Source: Archegozetes longisetosus
Taxonomy: Eukaryota > Arthropoda > Arachnida > Sarcoptiformes > Trhypochthoniidae
Reading direction: 5' to 3'
DNA length: 64,000 bases
Assembly: GCA_018873245.2 (NCBI GenBank)
Contig: JAEMBT020000005.1
Coordinates: 3,830,001 to 3,894,000 of the forward strand
A program made the position numbers and the translations under genes. Below, piece after piece: positions 36,076 to 49,500 of this stretch (its first letter is position 1; each line of letters opens with the position of its first letter). The notes under the pieces are model-generated. The model had not been told where the DNA came from. It ran no database searches and saw only the letters and a list, made by a program, of their open reading frames with translations.

Positions 36076-36361
36076 CTAATTTAGTATTAATTGATTTAAT
36101 ATTTTATGATTAATTGAGTTTTTAAGACGAGTTTTACAAAACATATTAGTTAAACTTTATTTTCAAATAGGTAGTCATGTGATCATCAAATAAGACAAGC
36201 GATGAAAACACGTGACTAAGTATATGGTTTTCAATGCATTGCAAACGAAATGTCAAACAAATCAATTCAAATCAAAACAATGATTCAAATAACTAGCGTT
36301 TAAATAGTGATAAATTATAGTTAAGTACTAACTTTTTAAAGTTAAAAACAAATTTGATATA
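36076..36361. promoter_or_regulatory. Head-to-head promoter region, TASP1/GEMIN6
   Basis: A 286-bp gap between divergent genes. It holds two E-box-like sites, TCATGTGATC (36175-36184) and ACACGTGACT (36209-36218), about 25 bp apart, possible bHLH-zip binding sites. Use by either gene is inferred. Confidence 0.45.
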
Positions 36362-36898
36362 ATGCTTGGCGAGAAAAGCTGGTCAGAGAGTGTTGATGTA
36401 GTTGAAGATTATTGTAAATATTTGAATAAAAAAGTGTTATTAAAGACAACGAGATCATCTCATTTGGGTTCATTAAAATGTATTGACCCCTTAACTCAAT
36501 CTGTCGCCATTATTGTCCATGACATTCACTCCAATGCTTCTAAAGTCGTCATTGCGATGTCTCATTCCATCAAATCTATTCAACTAGTTGATCATGACAA
36601 TCAGGACGATAATAGCGACAACTTTACCTTTGATTTCGAACAATTGCTGCCAACTTCAGCCGCAGATAAAATCGATAAGAGTTTTACTGAGCAAGAGCTG
36701 AACGATAGGAAAGCGGAAGTAATTCGATGGTTGAAAGTGAATCACATTCCAGTGGAAGAAGCAGATGATGGATCACTTATTATTGCATATGCGCTCACTT
36801 TGAAAGTTCCATATTCTAAAGAACACTGCATTTGTGCCAATGAAATAGTTTTAGGAAAAATTCAATCATTACTCGATTCTATGCCGAAAATAACATAA
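36362..36898 (+). CDS. GEMIN6: Gem-associated protein 6 (SMN complex)
   Basis: A single-exon gene of 178 aa (human 167). GEMIN6 pairs with GEMIN7 through Sm-like folds inside the SMN complex, which loads Sm cores on snRNAs. The N-terminal half is Sm-like (about residues 15-80, with LGSLKCIDPLTQSVAII as the central strand block). The C-terminal half contains the family block ELNDRKAEVIRWLKVNHIP and later ANEIVLGKIQSLL, aligned with human ERKNSLKKWLEKNHIP and SNEIILSRVQDLI. The ATG follows an A/T-rich leader. It shares its 5' gap with TASP1 and is convergent with karst. Confidence 0.9.
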   Translation: MLGEKSWSESVDVVEDYCKYLNKKVLLKTTRSSHLGSLKCIDPLTQSVAIIVHDIHSNASKVVIAMSHSIKSIQLVDHDNQDDNSDNFTFDFEQLLPTSAADKIDKSFTEQELNDRKAEVIRWLKVNHIPVEEADDGSLIIAYALTLKVPYSKEHCICANEIVLGKIQSLLDSMPKIT

Positions 36899-37597
36899 TC
36901 CAATCAACGCTTCAAAGTTGATCAATTTTTGATGAAGTTTTGCATATAATTTCCAAGTTTTATTCTCCAAACTAAGACTTAAAACTTTGTCAAACTTTAT
37001 TTAAATTGATAAAAATCCAGATTTTATTCAATAAAATTAACTTCAAAAAATGTTTACAATTACATTGTATACCATTTAAAATATTAAAATTATGAAAAAA
37101 TATTTACTGTACTTAATATAAACTTTAATTTAATGGTCCCTTAATTAACAAAATAATATTACATGATTAAAAATGGTTTCTATGAACTGTTCTGATTATG
37201 AAAGAAACTATTTAAAAATAGCTGTAAGAAGGAGTCTAAAAAGTTCATATATATCCCATATCTCTATAGCAGCTTTGAATGGATTATCCGACGACACTCT
37301 TAATGATATAAATATATTTTGTACACTTAATATTAAACGACTCTCACTTTGACACACTCTTTCCGGAGGGACTGAAGAACACTAGAAAATAATTTATTAT
37401 GACAAACTTTTGTACAGTAAGACAATTGGAATTAAGTTGTCAAATCATCACGATTTAAGTTAATTACGAGCTGATATAAAGGAATTATTAGTTTATCTGA
37501 TTCTTGCATATTATGCTTTGATTGGTGTCTATTTGTAGAAAAGATTGAAAGGCCCAAAAGTTGTGTATTGTTGGCACCAGTGGTTGAATTGATGGGT
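36899..37597. other. Convergent 3' gap, GEMIN6/karst
   Basis: About 700 bp of AT-rich 3' UTR sequence from both genes. No further gene. Confidence 0.55.
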
Positions 37598-40500
37598 TTA
37601 TTTATTTCTCTTGAAAAAGCCCATAACACCATGTCCTTTTTTCTTGGACTTCTGATATTGTGGAGCTATTTCTTCTTCGCTTGACGTAGTAGTAGTGATC
37701 ACATTCTGAGATAGTCCTTGAGTATAAGTTGGCTGTAGCTGGTTTGATTGAATTGGAGGACGAGTGTTTGGCGGCAAACTCATGTGTCGCGCAACCGGAA
37801 TGTTCTGATAAGTTGTTTGCGCTAATTATCCACAAAAATAATCAAATTAATTCATTGTTTACATCTTATTCCAATCAATTGTTCATCTATTCTTTCATAA
37901 TGACAGTTTCGAAAAGGATTCAAAAGTTAACTTTAAGTAAGTTTAGGATTAACTGAAAGAATAGATTTCAAAATTGATTGTGAATTGAATGAAAGAATTT
38001 TTGAGAGAATATAGTTGATCATAATTAAAATTTTGATTCAAGGCTAAAAGCAATTGTTTTGAAATAATCCTATTAACAATACTCAGAATTGTTTAGAGCA
38101 CAAGTCTTGTTAATATTATGTAGGATTAATGAGGTAATTGATTGTAAGTATTCTCAGACAAAAGCAGAATCCGACTTTGATCTTAATCTTCTATCAAAGT
38201 AATGCATAGAAAACAGGCTACAAAGTTGTTTGGAATGAGTTCAAGAAAATCTTAGGACAATTTCTGCCAAACTATTCATAAACAATCAAAAGTGACAGCT
38301 GCAAAAATCTCAACAATTATTATCCGTAATAATTCTGTCACTGGTTTTGAAGTTGTGAAAAGAACGAATAAGAATTGATAAGAAAATTTGATTTGAATCT
38401 GTTAGCTTTTGATTTTGATAAAAATGTGATGCGTAAACTCTTTGAAAGTTGAACGGCCTTATGAAGACTACACTTACAATCACTGGTGTTTATATAAGTT
38501 ATTTTTATGAATAGTTATAACATGAAATGACAAATTTAAGCAACAAATGATGTGAGTCGGAATGAAAATTAGCATAAAGCTAAAACGTTAGACAAACGAA
38601 TCTGAAGTAAAGGCCAGATAGGGTTGAAAGATAGAAGAAACAATTGCTTTTAGGTAAAACGAAGTAAAAACAAACCATATTGCAAATGCATATGCTGGGA
38701 AAGCCATTCTTCAGTTTCAGAATCAGTCTCATTATAGGTGGGCAATGCATACATAGAAAGCGGCAGCTGCATTGACGTATCGGGTGGACGAGCATTATAC
38801 ACATGCTGATAAGGAATACTACGTGCATTTGACATGACATATGCGTTATGAGGATTGTGAACATTATGCACTAAAATAACAAATTGACACATGCTATACA
38901 TTGATTGCTTTACATGAACACATAAAACTATTTCATCATTATCTTAAACTATCCATCATTCCCTTAAACTATCTCACGATTCCCTAATACTATAACTTAC
39001 TTTCGTCGTGATTGTTACTATAATCTCCGTTCTGTGGATGCTCTCTCTGGGGGTAACTTTGCCTAAAACTTGATCTTCTATGGTGGTCAACTTCTTCTCG
39101 TTGTCGATCGAATCTTTCACTGATAGGTCGTTGTGGAACCGCATCTGGGGATTGAGTGGGAGATTGTTTTTGTGGGTTTGTTGTTCTAGGAGGTGGTAAC
39201 GGAGGAGCGCGCTTGTTCGCACTATCATTAGGTTGTGGTGAGGGAAGACTATTTGATGAGGCAGGAAGTGATGTACGCGAAGTGGTGACAGGCGCTGATC
39301 CCATTGGATACGACGAAACTGAAGGATCTCTGCTAAGCTCCGGAGACGATGAACTTTGACTGGAAGTATCGTATTTTGAAACAGTAGTGGATTGCGGCGA
39401 ACTGCTGTCAATATTACTAGTTGGAAGAAGTGATGCGTTGGAAGCTTCTTTATGGGCATCATAACTGAGTAATTGCATGGATGGCGGCAAAGATGCATGA
39501 AACGCGATTTTGTTGAGCCACTCCTGCATTCGACTTTCGTCGTGAGATGTGAATAAATACTCTGACCCATCGCTTAATTGTAGTCTAAAGACATATTTGC
39601 GTTTGGTATAGTCCAGAGCTCGAGAACATTTGGCGCCCAATACTGAGAAGGGCGGAGCAGCCGCTTGATTGCCAAAGAAACTTTCCTTGTCTTTGAAAAA
39701 ACATAACAGTTGTCCGCATAAGACCGTATAATAGGCTTTCCACGAACGAACTGTTGCTCGCTTTCCGCCTGCTTGCAGTTCTTGTTTTCTATCTAAGATA
39801 CCCTCACACTCAACTGGTGGCAACTGATCGGGTTCTAAGACTGGAGCTCTGGATGAGGACCTAAAGCTTCTTCTTCTGGTTGTAAAGCTCGGAGTTCTCT
39901 TTGGAGAAGCAAATTTGACACTTTCGGCTCTTTTAACAGCTTTTGGTACTAAAAGATTTTCGACCTTTTTCACTAAGCCTTTAGGATTATTAGGATCGAG
40001 TTCTTGACTAGTTCTTCTAATATCTCCATTTCCGTTATCATAATAACTGCCATCTTCATGTTTTCTTTCATCTAAAATTCTCATTTGTTCCCTTTGTTTC
40101 AACTGTTGCATTCTTTCCTGCTCTTTTCTCGCAATGTCTGCTTTCTTCATCTGTTCTTCTTCTAGTTTCTGTTTTCTGAAATAATCTTCAATCAACGTTA
40201 TTCTTTGAATAGATTTCAATTTTTCTTCTTGCGCTATAATTGCTTTCTCAAAGTCTTCGTGTTTGCGAATCAAATCTTCGACTTCTGCGATGGAATCGCC
40301 TAAACGTGGATCTGAAACGACAGACTCGCGTGAGTTCAACCATCTCTCAAGTTGCTCTGCATCGTGTTTGAATAGTTGAGCGTCAAGATTGTGTTCATAA
40401 ATAATTCGTCTTTTGTTCCAAATATCAATCAAATTATGATGAGCTGAACCTAATTTGTCTATTCTTTCGCGTACTTCTCCTGACATGAAATGTCCAGATT

Positions 40501-43500
40501 TGATAATGGCTTCGCCTTCGTTTGCGAACTTAGCAAATGAGTCGTTTCTCGAATCGATTTCTGTTTTATATTCTTTATGACGATTTAATTGTGTCTCAGC
40601 ACTGATCACATCCCTATTGGCCAATTCATCTTCAGCTGTGATCAAAGCTATCATTTCGTTAATCCAGGCCAGCAGTTCTCGGTATTCATCGAAATATGCT
40701 TGTAATGTTTCTGCTTGTAACAAATGACTTCTTCGTTGTGCTGACTTCTTCAGCAAATCATTCCATGACTCTCTCACCTGATCGTTCTTCGCGTAGATGT
40801 GTTCACTGGCGTCAGGGAATAGAGTCGCCAAACGTCTCGCTTCTTCTAATAACGCTTCAACTTGTTCTCTAACTGCTGCCAAATCACGCTCGAAACCTTC
40901 ATGAGATCGAATCATAGCTTGAATTAATTGCAAATCGTCCTCAGGGCTGTTGGACTCGTCCAGAGCAGTGCTCGAATCCTTTTCATGGATCCACGCTATT
41001 GTCTCATCAGCACTTCTGTCAAAAGTGTGCACTTGCTTAGCGCCATTCAGAGCGTCTTGTCGAGACTGTGCCATGTCTTTCAATTCATTCCAAGCCATTA
41101 AGACTTGAGTCAGTTTTTCGTTACTTTCTTTCAGACTTTCAGCTGCAGAACGCAGCGAGGTGATTCGTTCTTCGTTTGAATTTAGATTTATTATGAAGTT
41201 GTCAAAACGTTGTATTAGAAGTTCGACATGTTCTACATCTTGTCCATAGTCTTCAGAACTGGCGACAGCCATCTGTTCTTTAATCCATGCAAGGAGTTCG
41301 TCTGCATCGCGAACGAAAGCAAAATGCTTTCTATTTTCTGCTAGACTGAGAGACTTCTTCGAGCATAATTCACTTAATTCTTTAAATTTGGCCTCCAATT
41401 CAGCGATTTTTGCACTAATAACCTCGCTATCAAAATGATTTCGTTCAATGAGACCGTTCCCGAGTTGGAATATTTTAGCTAGATTTGCGGAAACAAATCT
41501 GTCAGAATCACGTTTAATGATGTCTAGTTTTTTAGTCAAAGCTATAACAGATTCTTCGTCTCGTCCTATCTCTTGACTGGTTAAGAATGGAATTCTTTCT
41601 TTCCACCAATTTTCAGCTTCAGCCACATCAGAATAGAACTGTTGCGATTCGACAGCATCTAATAATCTCAGTCGACGTATTGCTGCCTCGTCTTTGATTG
41701 ACTGCATTTTGCTCTGTAACTCATTGATAAGTGACTCGATTTCGTTTGAAGCGAAATGTTGCGATCGTATCAAACTGTGTCCTTTGCTGATAATAGTAGT
41801 GAGAAGTGGTTCTCGAGCTGTGATCTCAGCTTCAAAAGCCTGGTGTTTCTTTCTTAGTTTTTGAACATCTAATAAACTATTTCCCAAATCAGTAGCGATC
41901 GCTTGTGGCTCTTTCTCTTTCAGCCAATTAAGTTCGTCTTCGACATCACGCTTGAATTGGAAGAGAAGAAGTGCTTCCTCTAAGTTTTCTCTTCGTATTT
42001 GCATCGGTTCGTGCAATGCGTCGTATCTCTTAATCACTTGTTGAGCTCGTTCTTCGATTTCGTCTTTCAAAAAGTGGTTATTTTGGTTGAAAGCTGTGGT
42101 CAAATCTTTAACTTGTTCTATATTTTCACTGTGATTGTTGATATCATTTTCAATCAACTGATGTTTTTTCATAATATTTTGAGAACTGATTAAGTCTTTT
42201 CCGTGGTCTTCGTCTGCTAAGACAGCTTCGATTTCAGTCATCCAAGTTTCGAGATCGTCAAGCATTCTATGGAATTGAAGTGCTTGATAGGCATCTTGTA
42301 GACGCTCTTTCTTTAAGTTTGTTTGATCCAAAAGATTACGCCACGACTTTTCAATGTGAGACAAGTGTAGCTGAATTTCTTGTGACATAAAATGACCAGA
42401 ATTGATAATGGCTTCGCCTTCACTCGTGATTGAGTCGATTCTTCCCTTATTAGCAGCCAGTTCTGCTTCAAAAGCAGCGTGTTTTTGGATCTTTGACAGA
42501 AGATTTATAGGATCGCGATAGGATTCATCTGAAGCCACTTTTAGTTTCTCGTTAAGCCACCCAAGAATTTCGTTAACGTTTCGCAAAAACTTTTGAAACA
42601 GTTTTGAATCGTTGAGTTTGTTTCTTCGCTGTTTGGATAATTCTAGCAAACGGTCCTTTCGGGCGACAGTTGCGCGACATTTAGATAATATAGTTTCTGA
42701 CTCAAAGTGATTCATTTGTATCAAATCGTTAGCAAATTTTCCCAATTCAACAATACGCTGTTGTGTGGCTAATGTTTTTTCGAAGTTATCATGTTTTTTA
42801 ATAAGAGACTCAACGCCTGCGAGAGTGTCTCCTAAATCTTCGTTATTCAAAAACGCCTCTTTTGATGACAACCAAGCATCTGCTTGTTTTAGAAGCTCAT
42901 TAAATAACTGCATTTGCAGACATTGGGTCAAGAAATGTTTTCTCTCTTCCCACACCTGATCCAATCTTCGTCTCAATTCATCTAATTTCAATAATTCGTT
43001 TTCAATCAATTGACTGTTCGACTGTTCATTTTGCTCATCATTTTGTTGCTGTTGAGCCAATTGTTGCAATAGTTTGTGTCCAAATTCTTTTAGATTCTTG
43101 AACGTATCTTTACGCGCAAGTATTTCTGCCTTAAGGTCTTCGTGAAGCTGCAGATCGTTTCTGACATCTGTTATATTGGTTCCAACATCAGTGGATTTAT
43201 TCATTCTATGATTTATAAGATTATTGGCCCAATTCTCAGTCTCTTTAAGATCTTCGAGAAATTTATGCAAAGTATAAGCTGATGACAATCTATTTCTTTT
43301 CATATGACACAATTTACTCAGTTGACGCCAGTTTTCTTGAGCGTCGTTTATTTTAGTTCTACAGTTTGCAGTCATATCAGGGTATTTACCAATCAATCGT
43401 CTGCCTTCGTTCTCAATTAAATCTTTTAATCTTATTTCTATTGCATTCACTTCTCTCTCGATTGCCTCTTGCTTTCTCTGTAAAGCTTCCACTCCTTCTA

Positions 43501-46500
43501 AATTCTTGATCTCATCTTCTTTTTCCAAAATTGATGACTTTTCTGAAATTCTATCATTTAGATCGTCTAAGTCCCTGTTGAAACGGTGCACCTCTAGTGC
43601 ATTATGTAATTTATTTCTGTAATTATCGATAGCTATTTGTAAGAGTTTCCACTTTTCGTTGAGGTGATCGCGTCTTCTCTGATAATCAGCAGATTGTGAT
43701 CCCTGTTGTGATTGTTGTCTCAATAGTTTATCTGCCAACAAATTGATGTGTTTCATTCGAGATTCATCGACTCTCATATCAGAGTCGACGTCATCTAATT
43801 TTCTTTCGAGTGAAAGACAGTGTTCGAAGTCTTCTCCCGTATCGTTCAACTGAACCATAAGTTCTTTGTCTCGAATCCAAGCCTCCACTTTCTCCACATT
43901 GTTGTTGAACTCAAGAATGTCCTGCGCTTCTTCGAGTCCACGGCCCCTCTCTGTTGACATATTGAGTAATTCGTTCCATTTCTTAAGCAAATGTTCTAAT
44001 TGTGACCGAATTTCTAACGACTTTTCGTGACTCTTAGACATGAGATAATCTCCTTTTTGTTTAATACCTTTGATGTTACTCGCGTTTGCCGACAGTTCGG
44101 CCTCAAATGCCTGATGTTTTTGAAGTTTTTTGATTTTGTCTTCCAAATTCTTTACTTTGATGTCATTCTTTTCAATGTCTAATTGTTTTACTTTACTGTC
44201 GATCCAATTTTCGGCCTCATTGGCGTCTCGTTTGAATTGAGTCAAAATCAGAGCGTCTGCGAGTCTTTGTCTTCGATTAAAACTCATTTCTTTCACTTTC
44301 GAGCGCTTAAGAGTTATTTCATCTAATTTTGATTTAATAAATTCACTGTCGAAATGATTTTGTTTTATTAGTTTGATTCCCGATTCCTGAAGAGCTAAAA
44401 GTTTTTCGTCGTGAGAATTCACTAATTTTTCGAAGGCTTCGTGTTTCTTCAAGTTTGCGTCCACTTCTTCGACAGTTTGTCCCAAATCGTCGTTTTGTAG
44501 TCGATGTTCTTGTTGTGAACTCAATTGTTCCAATTGTTTGCAGTCACGAACAAAGAAATGTAAATCAATCAATTGGTCCAAATACACTTTCTTCAACTGC
44601 CACTTGTTGTGTAGTTTTTCTCTGGTTTGCAACAATTTGTTCAGTAATATATTCATTTCGTCAGACGCGTAATGGTTTTGTTCAATCATCAATTGTCCCG
44701 TTTGTACGACAGAACTAAACACTTGTTCCCGAGTTTCGATCTCTGCTTTAATTCTCTGGTGTTCCACTTTAACCATTTGTGCGCTTTGAACATCTCTGAC
44801 TTTTTGATCGGTTTCCATTTGTTGAGTCAAACCAATGGCCCACTGCTCCAAATCACGAACAGATGAAATAAATCGCTGTAATTGATACGATTGTTGCAAT
44901 TGTTGTTTTCGAATCTGAACTTTTTCTTGTAGTGCAGTCCAATGTTCGACAACAATGTTTTGTTGTTCGAGAATGTGTTCTGCATTTCCGCCGGGATATG
45001 CGGCCTGAAGTTTAACCGAGTCATCGATTAAGACCTGTAACTGTGCCTCTAATGCCACCAAATCGTTTTCGAAAACTTCATGTTTCCGAATTAGACTTTG
45101 CACTGAATTCAAATCTCGTCCCAAATCATTAGAATTAATGACTGAAAACTTTTCCTGAATTCTCGAAAGCGCTTCGGCCACATCTCGATTGAATCGATGT
45201 ATTTTTCCGGCTGCCGCCAACTTTTGTTCTCGAGCTTCCATGTTATCTAACAACAAACTCCACAATTCGTCCAATTCTGATAATCGTTTCTCAACATTTT
45301 CATTCATTTCTGTTTTGATAAGTTTTTCGGCCAAATCTTTGCACTGTTTATAACGTTCTTCATTGGCCAAAACGCGTCGTTTGAAGTCAAAGAATTTCGA
45401 TTGAAGTATAAGTAGATGTTCGTAATCTTTACCAAAATCTTCAGATGAAGCGGTTTGCATTTGTTCTGAGATCCATCTCAGAAATTCGTCGCTTTCTCTC
45501 ATGAATTCGTGTAAATGTTTTGATTCGATTAGTTTAACACGTCTTTGATTTGCGAGTCTCTGCAAGTTTTTCATTTGTTGGTCGATGTCTTGCATTCTCG
45601 AAGTAATTATCTTTTCATCTGATTTATCTGTCATATCAACCAATTTCTTTGACTGATGATTCATTTCAACGATTAGACCCGAATACGTATCGATTTCCAG
45701 TTCAATGGCTTTTTGTTTAGTCAACAATTTGACGGCTGTTTTGTCGTCTTTTCCGTAATCATTGCTGTTGAATATATTGAACTTGTCGTTAATCCACGAC
45801 TCGACTTCATTTGCTTCAGACAACAACTGTTGCACTTTCAGAGAAATTTCCAACAACTTCTTTCTTTCTAACGCCAGTTCTGATAACGTTTTCCAGTTTT
45901 GTGATAATTCTTTGCATTTGTTTTCTATTTTGTTTGACGCGAAGTGTTTTTGTGAAATCAGATTTTGTCCCTTTGCTAAAGTCTTATTAATTTGTGGTTC
46001 GTGTCCTTCGATTTCTCGTTCGAGATTTTGCTGAAACTTTTTCAAAAAGTTTTGGGCGTCCGTCAAATCCTTTCCAACAGTTTTAGAACTGGCAGAAGGA
46101 ATGTGTTCGCGAATCCATTGAAGTTCTGCATTTATTTCAAACTCCAATTCATAAAATTCTAGTGACTCCGAAAGTTTGGCTTTTCTTTTGTCTAATGGAG
46201 TTTTAATTTGAGATAAACTGTCGTTAACTGCTTTGCAGGCACTCAAAATATTTTGTCCGTCAAAATGTGTTTCAGCCATTTGTTGTCCAATTTGTTTCAG
46301 TTCAGAGATTTTGTTTTGCCACATCGACACCTCGTTTTCTATTGCCTGATGCTTTTTAATCAGTTCTTTACAACTTCTCAAATCGTTTCCGAATTCATGT
46401 GAACTCAAATTGTGATTCAGTTCTTCGAGTCGTTGTTTTGCGCGTTCGACAGTTTTGTTATAAGTCAACTGTGAAAACGCCTGACGTAAACATTTTCCTC

Positions 46501-49500
46501 TTTTATCAGTCAAAGAACATAATTCTGTCCACTGTTCATTAATTGATTTGAGGATTTGTTGAATTTGTTCACTCGCAAAATGAGAGTTTGATATCAACTC
46601 TTTTGCTGTTTGATTGATTGTGGCTAATCTGCTCTGATTTGCGCCCAACTCTGCTTCAAATGCTTCGTGTTTTTGTAGTTTTCGTTCCATATTTGTTAAG
46701 TCTTTGTACGATTCATCGTTTGCTATCTTTTTTTGTCTGTACACCAACTGAGAAACTCTTCAGCGTCTGCTTTGAATACTTGATAAACGAGTGCGTCGTT
46801 TAAGAGTTGTTTTCTGAGAAGAGCCTTTTCTTTGACGGCAACTCTTCTTTGGATGACTTGCTTACGTCTGGCATCAATTGAAGGCGAGTCGTAATGTTTT
46901 GCGTGAATTAATTTCTCTGCCATATCATTGAACAGATGTAATCTCTCATCTTGTGCCAATAAAGTTGCTATAAAATTATCATGTCTTTTAATAAGAGCTT
47001 CGACATCATCGAGTGTTGTTCCCAAGTCGTCAAATTCAAGGAAGGTCAAGTGTGAATTAGTCAAAGTGTCCAATTGATCGGCTTCTTGATTGAAGATCAT
47101 TAAGTCTTTGCATTGTTTGAGCCAATTATTCTTTTCTTGCCATCCGCGATGTATAGCATCTTGTTCTTCATTCAACTCTGTTAGTATTGGAAGGACTTCT
47201 TCGTTTCCCATTTGCTTAATTAATTGTTTTCCCAAAAGTCTTAAATCATTGAACTCGTCATTATGTGCACCGATTTCATTTCCCAAGTCTTCGTGCTTTT
47301 TCAATAATAGTTCAACTGTTGCCACATCTTTCGCCAAATTTATGTCATCACTATTTAGAGCTTGTTTCACGTCATTTCTGATCCAATTCAAGAGATCGTT
47401 TGCTGAATTTTTCAAAACTTGAAGTCCAAGTGATTCGTCGAGTTTTGCTCGTCTCTCGTTTGCTTTCTCTTTAACTTTTTCCCAAATTTCTCCTAATTCT
47501 TTTTGTCGGGACAGTACGTGAGCTTTTTCTGTTGGATAAGAAGACTTTACCGAATCAGCCAACATATTCACTTTATTGAACTTCTCTTCGACTGGAGCTA
47601 ATTCCCTTTCAATATTATCATGACGTCTGAAAATTTCAACAAAAGTTATAAAAAGCTCTCAAGAATGAATTAATCCTCGAAAATCAATTAAGACATACCT
47701 GTGAAGTGCTTGTACAGTTTTAAGATCTTTGCCAAAGTCTCCTCCATGATCTATTTTATCGAGTTTTTCAAGCATCCATTCGGCAGTTTCATCGCATGTA
47801 TTATTAAACATCTCTACAGTTGTCAACCCCTCAACATTCTTTCCGAGCTCGTTCATCAACCTGTTCAGTTTATCCCATTTGTTATGGATTTGATTTTGTC
47901 TTTGTTTTATGATCGATGAGTAGTGTTGAGCCCTACCAGATGTGAACTCATCAGCCATTCTATCGATTTCGTCGAGACGCGACCGATTTGCTGATAACTC
48001 TGTAATAAAGTTTTCAAACTTCTTCCTTAACTTTTCCACTGGATCTGTTAGTCCTTGCTGTTGAGTCTTCTGTTGCTGATAGTTTCTGGTCGTGTCCAGC
48101 ATTGCTTTTTCAGTTTCTTTGATCCAAGACTCAAAACCATCACATTCTCGATTAAAGCGGAACAATTGTATGGCGTCTTCTAAAAATTGTCTTCTGATTT
48201 TGCACGATTCGAAGAGGTCCTCGTAAGCAGCATTAATGTTTTTCTTTCTCTGTTCTACGCTCTCAGCGTCACAAATGATACTAAGTCTTCGTTTGCTATT
48301 TCTTTTGTTATGTTTTTTGGGTTTTCTATTAACAAATTTCTTGACTTTTTGCTTCTCCCAAACTTTAATGGGCTTTTTAACTAATTTCTTCATAATTTTT
48401 GGCTCTATTTCTCTAACATAATTGGCAGGAACGAAACCATCTCTTCTTTCTCTTTCTTTCCTGACACTCCACCAGTCATTATTCGTCTTCTGAAGTAATA
48501 TCAAGTTTTCTCCTTTAAAAACAGCGAAGTTGTCTTGACCCGTAAACTGATACAATGCCTGGACTTGAGGAATACTTATTTCTTCGAACACATCCTGAAT
48601 CACTTCTTTTTCGACTAATTCTTCGACCCACTCTTCTGCTTGATTGATATCATCGATATCTCCTTGACCAGCAGCAGTAGCAGCTGAGAAGGCATCGCCA
48701 CAAATGACAAAAAGTGAAGCGATTCCAGACTTAAGCATCTTATCTGACTGACTGTTCAAACGTTTGATATCATTTTCATAGGCGCGAATCTCACTCTCCA
48801 ATCGTGAATGTCTTTGTAGAAGAGCTAATGCACTAGGTTCGTCTTTGCCATAGTCTTCAGAGGTGACTAATTGCATTTTTTCTTTCATCCAAGACTCGGC
48901 TTCATTGGCGTCAGCGTGATATTGAAAAGCTTCAATCGCATCCGATAACTGTTTAGTCTTTTGATTTGCTAGATCGTGAAGGTGGTCCCATTGGGTCTTG
49001 AGACTATCAATTCTAGTCCTTATATCATTACTTTCTGGATGTTTGGCTGATATGAGTGCTTCTCCGCTATCAGTAACTTTTTTCAATCTGTTTTTATGCG
49101 CTTTGATTTCTGTCTCTAAAACACTGTGTTTCTGTTGTAAAGAAATAACTCCTAAGAGGTCTTTACTCGGAAGTATTGCTTGACATATGCGTTGTCGCTC
49201 AGAAATAGTTGCCTCTTCTTCTTCAACATCTTGAACGAATTGATAGTAAGCCCTAGCTTCTTCTAACTTTAATCTCTTCAGTTTAGCTAATTCTACGAGA
49301 TTTGCATATTCGCTATTAAGCGTTTCTAATCCTTTATTCAAAAGTGGCGCTTCTTTACTAATCAGTTGAATTCCACCAGTTTTTGGGTCCGAAGACTTCA
49401 TCAGATTTTTCGAAACATTATTCAGTTTCCTAATAGTCTCTCCCTGTGAAGCTATTTGTGCTTCAATAAGATTGTGTCGTTGCAGCAGGTCTTCCACAGC

